Assembly (NCBI GenBank): GCA_947625005.1
Contig: CANQNA010000054.1
Coordinates: forward strand, 1-8,828
Direction: 5' to 3'
DNA length: 8,828 nucleotides
Origin: an uncultured Bacilli bacterium
GTDB taxonomy: Bacteria; Bacillota_I; Bacilli_A; RF39; UBA660
The position numbers and the translations under genes are program-made. Below are positions 1 to 7,724 of this stretch, in pieces. Numbering within the stretch: position 1 is the stretch's first letter; each line of letters starts with the position of its first letter. Under the pieces are notes generated by a model, which saw only the letters and a list, made by a program, of their open reading frames with translations, did not search any database and was not told the DNA's origin.

Positions 1-902
1 ACATCTGCTTCTTCTTTAATACGGGCTCCACTAGCATATTTATGCCCGCCACCATTATATTTACTAGCAATATCATTAATTATAGGACCTCTGCTTCTAA
101 TATTTAACTTATATATTTCTTTTTTCTCATCATAGGTAGAAAAGGCCCAAGCATAAAATTCTTTAACATAATTAAAATTATTAATCATATTAGAGGCAGT
201 AGAAGAATCAACATTATATTCTTTTATTACTTCCGGTGGAAGTTCAATATACGCAAAACCATTATCAGTGATATTTAAATTTTGGGCAATAAAACCTTGA
301 AATCTAACTTCATTTAAAGGGCGTTCATATAATTTATCATATAAAGTTCTTAAATCTAATTTATAATAGTCCATTAAATAGGCAACTAATTTTAAAGTTT
401 TACTTGATGTATAAGAAAATAAGAATCTATCACTATCAGAAACTACTCCTAAAAATAAATTTTCTGCAATATTTTTATTCATTTTTAAATTAGTTGATAA
501 AATTAATTCAATTATTAATTGACAAGTACTACTACTTTCTACATCAATAAGTTCAAGTTCTCCAGTTTTATCTTCAAAAGGATGATGATCTATTTTAATA
601 ACTTCTTTGTATTTATCAAAAGTTACTCCATCAATTCTAATAATATTTGGAACATCTAAAATAATTAAAAGAGGTTTTGTTAAATTGTTTTCTTCTAATT
701 TATCTAAAGAACCATAATATTTAAATTTAGAAACACTTGTTCCTACAGCATAAACCTGCTTATTAGGAAATGTTAATTTAATTGAATCTCTAAGAGCAAT
801 TTGACTAGCAATAGCATCAGGATCTGGTCCTATATGTCTTGCTATAACAATTTCATCGTACTCCTTAATTTTTTTATAAATTTTCTTAAATAGATTAGTC
901 AA
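1..902 (-). CDS. nrnA: Bifunctional oligoribonuclease/pAp phosphatase NrnA (DHH/DHHA1 family), C-terminus cut by window edge
   Basis: Cytoplasmic Mn-dependent phosphoesterase. The family degrades 2-5 nt RNAs to mononucleotides and dephosphorylates pAp. 300 codons are visible; the family is usually about 310-325 residues, so only a short C-terminal tail is missing. DHH domain: HIGPDPDA at residues 23-30 with metal ligands D27 and D29, D83 in LDVPN, the signature D105-H106-H107, and D156 in VVSDSDRF. DHHA1 domain: GGGHKYASG from residue 284. The start is TTG at 902-900. The ackA stop (914-912) is in the same frame, the codons between are GAG GAT GTT, and AGGAGG (913-908) lies 5 nt upstream. The nearby ATG at 907 is in another frame and meets TGA after one codon. 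It is probably cotranscribed with ackA. It complements pnp, since PNPase leaves short oligonucleotides. The functional call comes from family motifs; which activity dominates here cannot be seen. Confidence 0.93.
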   Translation of the reverse strand, partial: MTNLFKKIYKKIKEYDEIVIARHIGPDPDAIASQIALRDSIKLTFPNKQVYAVGTSVSKFKYYGSLDKLEENNLTKPLLIILDVPNIIRIDGVTFDKYKEVIKIDHHPFEDKTGELELIDVESSSTCQLIIELILSTNLKMNKNIAENLFLGVVSDSDRFLFSYTSSKTLKLVAYLMDYYKLDLRTLYDKLYERPLNEVRFQGFIAQNLNITDNGFAYIELPPEVIKEYNVDSSTASNMINNFNYVKEFYAWAFSTYDEKKEIYKLNIRSRGPIINDIASKYNGGGHKYASGARIKEEAD

Positions 903-907
903 AACAT

Positions 908-913
908 CCTCCT
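908..913 (-). promoter_or_regulatory. nrnA ribosome binding site overlapping the ackA stop codon
   Basis: AGGAGG reads on the minus strand at 913-908, 5 nt before the TTG start of nrnA. The ackA stop TAG (914-912) shares two bases with it. This arrangement suggests translational coupling of the two genes and fixes the TTG as the start. Confidence 0.85.
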
Positions 914-2108
914 ATTTAATTAAATCATAAGTATCAAGAGCAATCATTAATTCTTCGTTTGTAGGAACTACCATAACAGGTATTGAAGATTCTTCAGTAC
1001 TAATAATTCCTTCACTTTCTTTTTTATAGCTAGCAATATTATCATTTATTTCATTATTTAAAGTTAATCCTAGACATGCTAATTTTTCGACAACTTGTTT
1101 TCTAAATGGTATACCATTTTCTCCAACACCGGCAGTAAATACTAAAGCATCTACTTTACCTTCTAATTCTACATAATATTTAGCAATATAAGAAACAACT
1201 TTATCTACATACATATTATAAGCTAATTTAGCTTGTTCATTGCCATTTTTAATTGCATCTTCGATATCACGACAATCACTAGATACTTCACTTACACCAA
1301 GTAAGCCACTTTCTTTATTTAAAATTGTATCAACTTTATCTAAAGTAGAGTTAGTTTGATTTATATAATAATTAATTATAGAATAATCAATATCTCCTGT
1401 TCTTGTACCCATCATAATACCAGAATTTGGACTAAATCCCATAGTTGTATCATAACTTTGACCATTTTTAACACAACATAAACTTCCTCCACTACCAACA
1501 TGACATATAATTAAATTAATATCTTCTTTTCCTAATTTATCTTGCATTGTTTTGGTAATAAATTTATGACTTGTTCCATGAAAGCCATATTTTCTAATCT
1601 TATAATCTTTATACCAAGAATATGGTGTAGGATATAAATAATTAATTTCCGGAATAGTTTGATGGAATGCTGTATCAAATACACCAACATTAGGAGTATC
1701 TTTTAGACTTTCTCTAAAAGCATTAACTCCAATTAGATTAGCTGGATTATGAAGGGGAGCAAGTGGAATACATTCTTCAACTGCTTTAATTACTTCATCA
1801 TTTATAATAACACTTTGGCTAAATTTATCTCCTCCATGAACTAATCTATGACCTACTCCATCTAATTCATTTAAATCTTTAATTATTTTATTTTCAATTA
1901 ATTCATTAACTAAAACATTTACTGCTTCTTTATGATCTTTAATTAAAGTACTCTTTTTTATTTTTTCTCCATTAACTTTGATAGAATAAAAAGAATCACT
2001 TAATCCAATTTTTTCAAAATAACCCCCTATTAATTCTTTTCCTTCAGGCATTTCAAATAAAGTAAATTTTAATGAACTTGAACCTGCATTTACACTTAAT
2101 ATTTTCAT
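912..2108 (-). CDS. ackA: Acetate kinase
   Basis: ASKHA-fold kinase that interconverts acetyl phosphate + ADP and acetate + ATP, the energy-yielding last step of the Pta-AckA route. 398 residues, normal for the family. Visible motifs: NAGSSSLK at 7-14 (N7), GHRLVHGG with R88, DTAFHQTIP with D145, GFHGTSH with H177, MMGTRTGD with R236, FTAGVGEN at 324-331, and NEE at 384-386. The start is ATG 2108, where the family's N-terminus MKILSVNAGSS begins and which has AGGAG 8 nt upstream. An in-frame ATG at 2156 would add 16 residues but overlaps the -35 box of the promoter. The usual HLGNG nucleotide-site motif reads HVGSG (203-207), with Ser at the normally conserved Asn, and GDIDP reads GDIDY. The rest of the catalytic set is intact, so I expect an active kinase. 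No pta is in view; nrnA follows directly. Confidence 0.97.
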   Translation of the reverse strand: MKILSVNAGSSSLKFTLFEMPEGKELIGGYFEKIGLSDSFYSIKVNGEKIKKSTLIKDHKEAVNVLVNELIENKIIKDLNELDGVGHRLVHGGDKFSQSVIINDEVIKAVEECIPLAPLHNPANLIGVNAFRESLKDTPNVGVFDTAFHQTIPEINYLYPTPYSWYKDYKIRKYGFHGTSHKFITKTMQDKLGKEDINLIICHVGSGGSLCCVKNGQSYDTTMGFSPNSGIMMGTRTGDIDYSIINYYINQTNSTLDKVDTILNKESGLLGVSEVSSDCRDIEDAIKNGNEQAKLAYNMYVDKVVSYIAKYYVELEGKVDALVFTAGVGENGIPFRKQVVEKLACLGLTLNNEINDNIASYKKESEGIISTEESSIPVMVVPTNEELMIALDTYDLIK

Positions 2109-2127
2109 ATCATCTCTCCTCTTTAAG

Positions 2128-2156
2128 ATTATACAAAAAAAAGAGATAAAAAACAA
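2128..2156 (-). promoter_or_regulatory. Sigma-A-type promoter of ackA
   Basis: Minus-strand TTGTTT (2156-2151), a 17-nt spacer, and a perfect TATAAT (2133-2128). Transcription would begin near 2121, leaving a leader of only about 13 nt that carries the AGGAG site before ATG 2108. The spacer ends in a T-run followed by G. A weaker second candidate lies upstream: TTGAAC (2195-2190), 18 nt, TAAAAT (2171-2166). The promoter supports the shorter AckA start. Confidence 0.75.
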
Positions 2157-2237
2157 TGAAAGTTAATTTTATTTTGTAAATATATTTTTGTTCAATTTAA
2201 TTATTTTTAACTACTAATAAAAATATTTGCTAATCTT

Positions 2238-2411
2238 TTAGGATTTTTTCTCTGGATTTCTTAAATGTTTTAATCTTAAAGCTTCATCAAATATATCATT
2301 ATTTTGTCTTCTACTACTTCCTAAATTAGTCCCATATTCATTTATAATATGTCTATATCCATAATTTGAAGATTCTATTTCATTTGCTTTATATTCATAT
2401 CTTTCGTTCAT
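2238..2411 (-). CDS. Small hypothetical protein, 57 residues
   Basis: I do not recognise this ORF. It starts at ATG 2411 with GGTGAGG two bases upstream, and GGTG within that run is a partial SD match at usable spacing. It ends with TAA at 2240-2238. The product begins MNERYEYKANEIE, contains NYGYRHIINEYG (16-27), and ends in a charged helix-like stretch (DEALRLKHLRNPEKKS). It is hydrophilic, with no signal peptide, membrane segment or cysteine. It fills most of the 345-nt interval between thiI and ackA, downstream of a T-tract and ahead of the ackA promoter. Codon use is AT-rich like its neighbours. A chance ORF is possible in such DNA, but the start signal and the absence of any other explanation for the interval favour a real small gene. 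Confidence 0.5.
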   Translation of the reverse strand: MNERYEYKANEIESSNYGYRHIINEYGTNLGSSRRQNNDIFDEALRLKHLRNPEKKS

Positions 2412-2440
2412 AACCTCACCATTATTATTATGGAAAATAT

Positions 2441-2462
2441 AAAAAAAAAAATACTAAAGTAT
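2441..2462 (-). terminator. Weak terminator-like T-tract at the end of thiI
   Basis: A minus-strand run of ten T (2450-2441) follows the thiI stop directly. The only stem before it is ATAC/GTAT with a TTTA loop (2462-2451), so pairing is weak and AT-only. It may slow or partly end transcription, but a strong terminator is not shown. Confidence 0.25.
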
Positions 2463-3641
2463 ATCTTTAAACTCTGTATTTTTTTCTCCTATTTTAATAA
2501 TAGTTTCTTCTTTTATTGCTTTATTTATTAGTTCTTCATAATTTATTAATTTTTCGTATTCTAGACATTTATCAATTGTTGGATTAATTACAGGATGACC
2601 AGGAACAAAAATAGTACAACAATCTTCAAAAGGTAAAATGCTTGTCTCATAAGTATCTATTTTTTTAGCTAAATCAATAATTTCTAATTTATCTAAACAG
2701 GCAACAGGTCTAATTACAGGCATTTTAACTACTTCATTAATAACATTCATACTAGTTAAAGTTTGACTAGCAACTTGTCCTATACTTTCTCCATTAATAA
2801 GAATTTTACAATTATTTCTTCGAGCTAACTTTTCTGCTATTCGATACATCATTCTTCTCATAATAGTAATTAAATAATCATGAGCAATAGTTTTATATAT
2901 TGTTTCCTGAATTTCTGTAAAATTTATCACATGTAATTTTAAAGTACCTTGATATTTTCCAATAATACTCGCTAAATCTTTTACTTTATTTAAGGCATCA
3001 ATACTAGTATGAGGTGGACTTTCAAAATATACAGCTTCTAATTTTACTCCTCTTTTCATAGAAAGAAAACCGGCAACTGGAGAATCTATTCCTCCACTTA
3101 ACATCAGCATTCCTTTACCTAAAGAAGACACAGGATATCCTCCTAAACCTTTAATACCTTTATAATATATATAAGATTTATTATTTCTTACTTCTATATT
3201 AAAAATAATTTCTGGATTATGCACGTCTACTTTAACATTATCTTTATTTTTTAAAACTTCTCCACCTAATTTTTTACTTATTTCCATACTATTTAAAGGA
3301 TAATTTTTATAACTTCTTTTAGTCTCAATTTTAAATGTTTGAAATTTTAGATCTTTAATTACTTCTTTTAAAGAATGAGTTATGTCTTCTAGATTATTTC
3401 CCTCTATTTCATAACCAATATTTATTTCATGAATACCAAAAATATTTTTTATAATATTTAAAATATTTTCATATTTTTCTTCATCACTAAAGATAAACAT
3501 TCTTCCTCTATCATATTTTAATTTTATATCTTCATCTTTTAAAGCATTATTAATATTATCTTTTAAACAACTTAAAAAAAAGTTAATATTATCTTTTTTG
3601 GTAGATAATTCTCCATATTTGATTATTATAACTTTTTGCAT
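2454..3641 (-). CDS. thiI: tRNA 4-thiouridine synthase ThiI (rhodanese-less form)
   Basis: Adenylates U8 of tRNA and inserts sulfur to make 4-thiouridine; in some bacteria it also feeds thiamine thiazole synthesis. 395 residues: an N-terminal ferredoxin-like region with KYGELSTKKDN (8-18), a THUMP domain at about 60-165, then the PP-loop ATPase with SGGIDSPVA at 182-190, NGESIGQVASQT at 283-294, and EDCCTIFVP at 339-347, whose C341/C342 include the position of the catalytic cysteine. There is no C-terminal rhodanese domain, unlike the E. coli protein (482 residues), so sulfur should come straight from a dedicated cysteine desulfurase as in Bacillus. That partner is the gene immediately upstream, 10 nt away. 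The SD, AGGGGGT, overlaps the upstream TAG stop, which indicates coupled translation. No thiamine genes are nearby, so tRNA thiolation is the likelier role. Confidence 0.96.
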   Translation of the reverse strand: MQKVIIIKYGELSTKKDNINFFLSCLKDNINNALKDEDIKLKYDRGRMFIFSDEEKYENILNIIKNIFGIHEINIGYEIEGNNLEDITHSLKEVIKDLKFQTFKIETKRSYKNYPLNSMEISKKLGGEVLKNKDNVKVDVHNPEIIFNIEVRNNKSYIYYKGIKGLGGYPVSSLGKGMLMLSGGIDSPVAGFLSMKRGVKLEAVYFESPPHTSIDALNKVKDLASIIGKYQGTLKLHVINFTEIQETIYKTIAHDYLITIMRRMMYRIAEKLARRNNCKILINGESIGQVASQTLTSMNVINEVVKMPVIRPVACLDKLEIIDLAKKIDTYETSILPFEDCCTIFVPGHPVINPTIDKCLEYEKLINYEELINKAIKEETIIKIGEKNTEFKDIL

Positions 3642-3651
3642 AAAATACCCC

Positions 3652-4773
3652 CTAATTTAAAGAATTTAAATTTTCATATTCTTCTTCAAATATTTTTAAA
3701 AATTCCGTTATTTCTTTTTTAGTAGTAAGATGCGATAAACTAATACGAATAGTAGAACTTGCTCGTATTTCGTCATTATAAATGGCCATTATTGTAGAAC
3801 TAATATTACCACTACTACAGGCTGTTGTACTAGATATAAAAACATTATGTTTTTCTAAAGCATGAATAAAAGTTTCACTTTTAATGCTCATTAAACTAAT
3901 ATTATAGAAATGTTTTAAACAATATTTAGTATGATTAATTTTGATATTTTTATATTTTTTTAATCCGGTGTCTAATAAGTTAAAACATTCATTAATACTT
4001 TCTTCTTTTTCTTCAAAATCACTTAAAATTAATCTTAATGCTTTAGCGAATGAAACAATTAAGGCAAGAGGAGGCGTCCCAATTTCTAAAGAAGATGTTG
4101 ATCCATATAAAAGAGGCGTTATATTAACTCCAGTTTTTTTATAAAAAACACCTAATCCTCTTGGAGCATATATTTTATGAGAAGAAAATGTAGCAAGGTC
4201 TACATCATTTAAATTAATTTTTACTTTACCTAATCCTTGAGTTAAATCAGAATGTAAAAGAGTATTTTTATTGACTTTATTAATAACTTGTTTAATTGTT
4301 CTTAAAGGTTGTCTAATACCCATTTCACTATTTACTCCACAAATTGAAACTAAAATTGTTTTATCAGTTATCTTATTTTTTAAATCTTCTAAATCTATTA
4401 CCCCTTCAGAGTCATTATCAACATATTCTATTTTGAACCCTAAAGTTTGTAAATAATCAGTTATAGCATAAATACTTGGATGTTCTAATTTAGAAACTAT
4501 AATATGATTCCCTTGCTTTCTTTTATTTAAACAAACGCCTATAAGAGCCATATTATTGGACATAGTTGCACTAGCTGTAAAAATAAGTTCGTTATCTTTA
4601 ATATTTAAAAGTTCACATATTTGAGATCTCGCACTCTTTAAAAGTTCCCGAGACTTCATACCTAAACTATGTAAACTATTAGGATTCCCATAATATTCAC
4701 AAGTTACAACATTAAAACTATCTAAAACATTTTTATCTACAGGAGTTGTTGCAGAATAATCTAAGTAAATCAC
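3652..4773 (-). CDS. nifZ: Cysteine desulfurase, NifS/NifZ type, partner of ThiI
   Basis: PLP-dependent class V aminotransferase-fold enzyme that takes sulfur from L-cysteine as a persulfide. I chose GTG 4773, giving MIYLDYSATTP, the usual family N-terminus: GGTGAT (4783-4778) is a good SD for it, and the TATAAT at 4796-4791 would start transcription near 4784. ATG 4785 (four more residues) remains possible. On the 373-residue numbering: GNPNSLHSLG near 29-38, H98 (EHPS), VNSEMG at 147-152, D176 and Q179 (HSDLTQ), PLP lysine K200 in SSHK, catalytic C319 in TACSSG, and substrate-carboxylate R343 in IRIS. The usual GGGQExGxRxGT motif is degenerate (GSTSSLEIGT, 224-233). HSD..Q and VNSE resemble the NifZ-like branch as I remember it. 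Adjacency to a rhodanese-less ThiI supports a dedicated tRNA-thiolation role rather than Fe-S assembly. Confidence 0.93.
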   Translation of the reverse strand: MIYLDYSATTPVDKNVLDSFNVVTCEYYGNPNSLHSLGMKSRELLKSARSQICELLNIKDNELIFTASATMSNNMALIGVCLNKRKQGNHIIVSKLEHPSIYAITDYLQTLGFKIEYVDNDSEGVIDLEDLKNKITDKTILVSICGVNSEMGIRQPLRTIKQVINKVNKNTLLHSDLTQGLGKVKINLNDVDLATFSSHKIYAPRGLGVFYKKTGVNITPLLYGSTSSLEIGTPPLALIVSFAKALRLILSDFEEKEESINECFNLLDTGLKKYKNIKINHTKYCLKHFYNISLMSIKSETFIHALEKHNVFISSTTACSSGNISSTIMAIYNDEIRASSTIRISLSHLTTKKEITEFLKIFEEEYENLNSLN

Positions 4774-4790
4774 TTTAATCACCATAAATA

Positions 4791-4796
4791 ATTATA
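4791..4796 (-). promoter_or_regulatory. -10 element of a promoter for nifZ-thiI
   Basis: Perfect TATAAT on the minus strand (4796-4791), preceded by a C, six T and a G. The -35 match is poor: TTTATT (4819-4814) is at 17-nt spacing, right at the end of the upstream gene. The predicted start site falls on or next to ATG 4785, which argues for the GTG start 12 nt further in. It makes nifZ-thiI at least partly independent of the alkylation-repair gene. Confidence 0.5.
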
Positions 4797-4819
4797 CAAA
4801 AAAGATTAAAGAAAATAAA

Positions 4820-5482
4820 CTATTTAATTTGATTTACTTTTAATTTATTTTCTTGACTTACTCTATAAGAATCATTTATTTTTTCAATGGTTTTTAATTT
4901 TATAAAATCATTAAGAGTATTTTGTTCTAAAAGTTTAATTATTTTTTCAGGATAAGTTACATAAATTTCACTTAAGAGCCAAGAAATTGCCATATTAACA
5001 TAATAATAAGGATAATATTTTTGAGTATAAGTTATTATTTTATCAACATATTCATCATTAATATAATAATTAAGAAGTAAAACAAAACCTAATCTTATAG
5101 TAAATTCTTCATCACTTTCAAGCATTTTTTCAATATAAGAAAAATATTTATCTAAATCTTCTTTAATAAACTTACAGGTTGTACAAAAAGTATCACATAA
5201 ACACCAAGAATCTATTTCTTTAATAAAATTCCAAATATTTTTTTGAAATAGTTGAGCATCACTAGCAATTATTAAACCTTTTAATAATTTTTCTTCAAAA
5301 TATATTCCTTCATACTCTTGCATAAATTCTTCATAATTATTTTTCTTAATTTTTTTCGCAATCTTTCTTAATTCAGGAATTCTTACTCCTATTATGGGAG
5401 AAGAACCTTTAATCATATTTTGATTAAATTGTCTATATTGTTCATCTGCTTGTTCTTTTAATTTAGTTACTACTGTATTCAT
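4820..5482 (-). CDS. alkD: AlkD-like DNA alkylation repair protein
   Basis: HEAT-like-repeat DNA glycosylase family that removes N3- and N7-alkylated purines without flipping the base. 220 residues, normal for the family, all-helical in character. Recognisable blocks: GVRIPELRKIAKKI at 32-45, EEKLLKGLIIA at 63-73, the DSWCLCDTFC block at 91-100, IRLGFVLLLNYYI at 129-141, YYVNMAISWLLSE at 160-172, and a C-terminal LKTIEKINDSYRVS. W93, D97, R130 and W168 match in order and spacing the DNA-contacting and catalytic Trp-Asp-Arg-Trp set of Bacillus AlkD, so activity is plausible; this alignment is from memory. The start is ATG 5482, with AAAAGGAG 7 nt upstream. It sits 57 nt after pnp and has no functional link to either neighbour that I can see. 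I found no clear promoter of its own. Confidence 0.88.
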   Translation of the reverse strand: MNTVVTKLKEQADEQYRQFNQNMIKGSSPIIGVRIPELRKIAKKIKKNNYEEFMQEYEGIYFEEKLLKGLIIASDAQLFQKNIWNFIKEIDSWCLCDTFCTTCKFIKEDLDKYFSYIEKMLESDEEFTIRLGFVLLLNYYINDEYVDKIITYTQKYYPYYYVNMAISWLLSEIYVTYPEKIIKLLEQNTLNDFIKLKTIEKINDSYRVSQENKLKVNQIK

Positions 5483-5522
5483 TTATTAACTCCTTTTATT
5501 ATTTATTTTATTAAAATTCTAT

Positions 5523-5551
5523 AAAAAAAGAAAATTAATTTAATCTTCTTT
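5523..5551 (-). terminator. Terminator-like AT-only hairpin at the pnp stop codon
   Basis: AAGAAGATT and AATTTTCTT can form a 9-bp stem with one G.U pair around a 5-nt loop, overlapping the pnp TAA (5542-5540) and followed by a T-run down to 5523. It has only two G-C pairs, so it is weak. Partial termination between pnp and the next gene is plausible. Confidence 0.35.
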
Positions 5552-7699
5552 AGTTTCTTTCTTTTTTGATTTTGGTAAAGCTTCTTTTCTACTTAAATTA
5601 AGTCTTCCTCTGTTATCATAGCCCAAAGATTTAACAATAATTTCATCTCCTACAGAAACAATATCACTTGGTTTATTTACTCTTTCATGAGCAAGTTGAG
5701 AAACATGTACTAAACCTTCACAGCCATCCCATAGTTCTACAAAGCAGCCAAAATCTTCTACTTTTGTTACTTTTCCATTATAAATTTTACCAACTTCTAC
5801 TTCTTTTACAACATTTTCAATCATTTCAATAGTTTTATCTATAATGGCATAATCAGTGTGATAAACAATTACTCTTCCATCATCTTCTAAATCAACTTTA
5901 ACTGCATTTTTATCATTAACACTTGTAACATGAGAAGCATCACAAATGATTTTGGTAATCATTTCTCCCCCACGTCCAATTACATCTTTTATTTTATTAG
6001 GATCAATTGTAATAGTTTTAATTTTTGGAGCATAAGGGCTTAATTCTTCTCTTGGAGTTGCTATAATACTTTCCATTAATTCAAGTATTTCCATACGAGC
6101 TTTTTTAGCTTGAGCAAGAGCTTCTTTTAAAATTGATTTCGTAACGCCTTTAATTTTTATATCCATTTGTAGAGCAGTTATACCTTTTTTTGTTCCTGCA
6201 ACTTTAAAGTCCATATCTCCCATATGATCTTCTAGTCCTTGAATATCAGTTAAAATAGTATATTTTTTACCATTGGTTATAAGTCCCATTGCAATACCAG
6301 CGACAGGAGCTTTTATTGGTACTCCAGCAGCCATTAAACTTAAACATCCAGCACAAATACTAGCTTGACTACTTGAACCATTACTTTCTAAAATTTCAGA
6401 AACTACTCTAATAGTATAAGGAAATTCTTCTTCAGTGGGAATTACTTGAAGTAGAGCACGTTCTCCTAAAGCACCATGACCAATTTCTCTTCTACCTGGA
6501 GCGCCATATCTTCCAGTTTCTCCTACACTAAATGCAGGAAAATTATAATGAAGCATAAATCTTTTAGTATCTTCTAAACCTAAACCATCTAAAATTTGAT
6601 GTTCTCCAATTGCTCCTAAAGTAGTTGTTGCAAGAGCTTGCGTTTGTCCTCTTGTAAACATAGCTGAACCATGTGTACGTGGTAAAACATCAATAATTGC
6701 ACTAAGTGGTCTAATTTCATCCATTTTTCTTCCGTCCGGACGAATATGTTTATTATTAATTAAATATCTTACTTGTTCTCCTTCAATCATATTTAAGACT
6801 TTTTTTGTATCTTTTTCTACATTTAATAAGTCTTCTTCTGACATATAAGAATAATCTTCTAAAATACTTTCTAAGACTTCTTCTTTAATTTCTTCAACTT
6901 TCGCATAGCTTTCTAATTTATCTTTAATTTGAATTGCTGCTAATATTTCTTTAGTCGCTTTTTCTCTTACTTTTTCTTCTACTTCACTATCAATACTAGC
7001 AAGTTCTACTTCCATTTTCTCGGTACCAATTTCTTTTATAATAGTATCTTGAAATTCACAAAGTTCTGTTATCGCTTTTTGACCAAACATTAAAGCATCA
7101 ATCATAACACTTTCACTAATTTCTTTTCCCCCAGCTTCAATCATACAAATATCAGTTTTTGTTCCTGCAACAGTTAAAAGCAGTTCACTCTCTTCAGTTT
7201 GTTCCGTATTAGGATTAATAATAAAATCTTTTCCAATTTTTCCCACTATTACACCAGCTACTGGGCCATCAAAAGGAATATTAGAAATTCCTAAACTTAA
7301 ACTAGAACCAAAAAGTGCAGCCATTTCTGGACTATTATCAGGATCAACTGATAAAACTGTATTGATTACTTGAACTTCATTACGGAAATTTTCATCAAAC
7401 ATTGGTCTTATTGGACGATCAATTAAACGAGCAGCTAAGGTAGCATTTTCACTAGGTCTTCCTTCTCTTTTGATAAATCCTCCAGGAATTTTTCCTACAC
7501 TATAAAGTCTTTCATTATAAATTACAGTTAGAGGGAAAAAATCTGCTGTAATAGTATTATTACTCATAACGCTTGCACTTAAAACTGCTGTATCTCCATA
7601 ACGAACTAATACTGCTCCATTACTTTGTTTAGCCATTTCTCCTTGTTCTACTACTATCTTTCTTCCATAAAAATCTAATTTAAATACTTTTTTAGCCAT
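5540..7699 (-). CDS. pnp: Polyribonucleotide nucleotidyltransferase (PNPase)
   Basis: Phosphorolytic 3'-to-5' exoribonuclease, a homotrimer and a core enzyme of mRNA decay. 719 residues, full length. Domain order: first RNase PH-like domain with [13 protein letters not shown] (73-85) and [13 protein letters not shown] (89-101); a helical linker at about 240-315; the second, catalytic RNase PH-like domain with [17 protein letters not shown] (340-356), [13 protein letters not shown] (439-451) and [13 protein letters not shown] (491-503), where D491 and D497 match the metal-binding aspartates; a KH domain with IGRGG (574-578); and an S1 domain from about 637 to 705 (FGCFVEL, GLVHVSQ). A lysine-rich tail ends it. 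ATG 7699 has AGGAGA (7710-7705) upstream. It lies 25 nt after the unknown gene that separates it from rpsO, the partner it often follows directly. NrnA in this window would finish its products. Confidence 0.98.
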   Translation of the reverse strand: MAKKVFKLDFYGRKIVVEQGEMAKQSNGAVLVRYGDTAVLSASVMSNNTITADFFPLTVIYNERLYSVGKIPGGFIKREGRPSENATLAARLIDRPIRPMFDENFRNEVQVINTVLSVDPDNSPEMAALFGSSLSLGISNIPFDGPVAGVIVGKIGKDFIINPNTEQTEESELLLTVAGTKTDICMIEAGGKEISESVMIDALMFGQKAITELCEFQDTIIKEIGTEKMEVELASIDSEVEEKVREKATKEILAAIQIKDKLESYAKVEEIKEEVLESILEDYSYMSEEDLLNVEKDTKKVLNMIEGEQVRYLINNKHIRPDGRKMDEIRPLSAIIDVLPRTHGSAMFTRGQTQALATTTLGAIGEHQILDGLGLEDTKRFMLHYNFPAFSVGETGRYGAPGRREIGHGALGERALLQVIPTEEEFPYTIRVVSEILESNGSSSQASICAGCLSLMAAGVPIKAPVAGIAMGLITNGKKYTILTDIQGLEDHMGDMDFKVAGTKKGITALQMDIKIKGVTKSILKEALAQAKKARMEILELMESIIATPREELSPYAPKIKTITIDPNKIKDVIGRGGEMITKIICDASHVTSVNDKNAVKVDLEDDGRVIVYHTDYAIIDKTIEMIENVVKEVEVGKIYNGKVTKVEDFGCFVELWDGCEGLVHVSQLAHERVNKPSDIVSVGDEIIVKSLGYDNRGRLNLSRKEALPKSKKKETKED

Positions 7700-7724
7700 T
7701 TCTATCTCCTACTCTTCTTAATTA

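Noticed and set aside
2109..2156. A 16-residue N-terminal extension of AckA
   Set aside because: It is encoded by the promoter and leader; the family N-terminus and SD place the start at 2108.
3941..4144. Plus-strand open frame of 67 codons
   Set aside because: It lies entirely inside the cysteine desulfurase gene on the opposite strand, shows no SD, and its product is low-complexity antisense.
4271..4456. Plus-strand open frame of 61 codons
   Set aside because: It is antisense to the same desulfurase gene, has no start signal, and the hydrophobic product is what Asn/Ile/Lys-rich coding DNA gives when read backwards.
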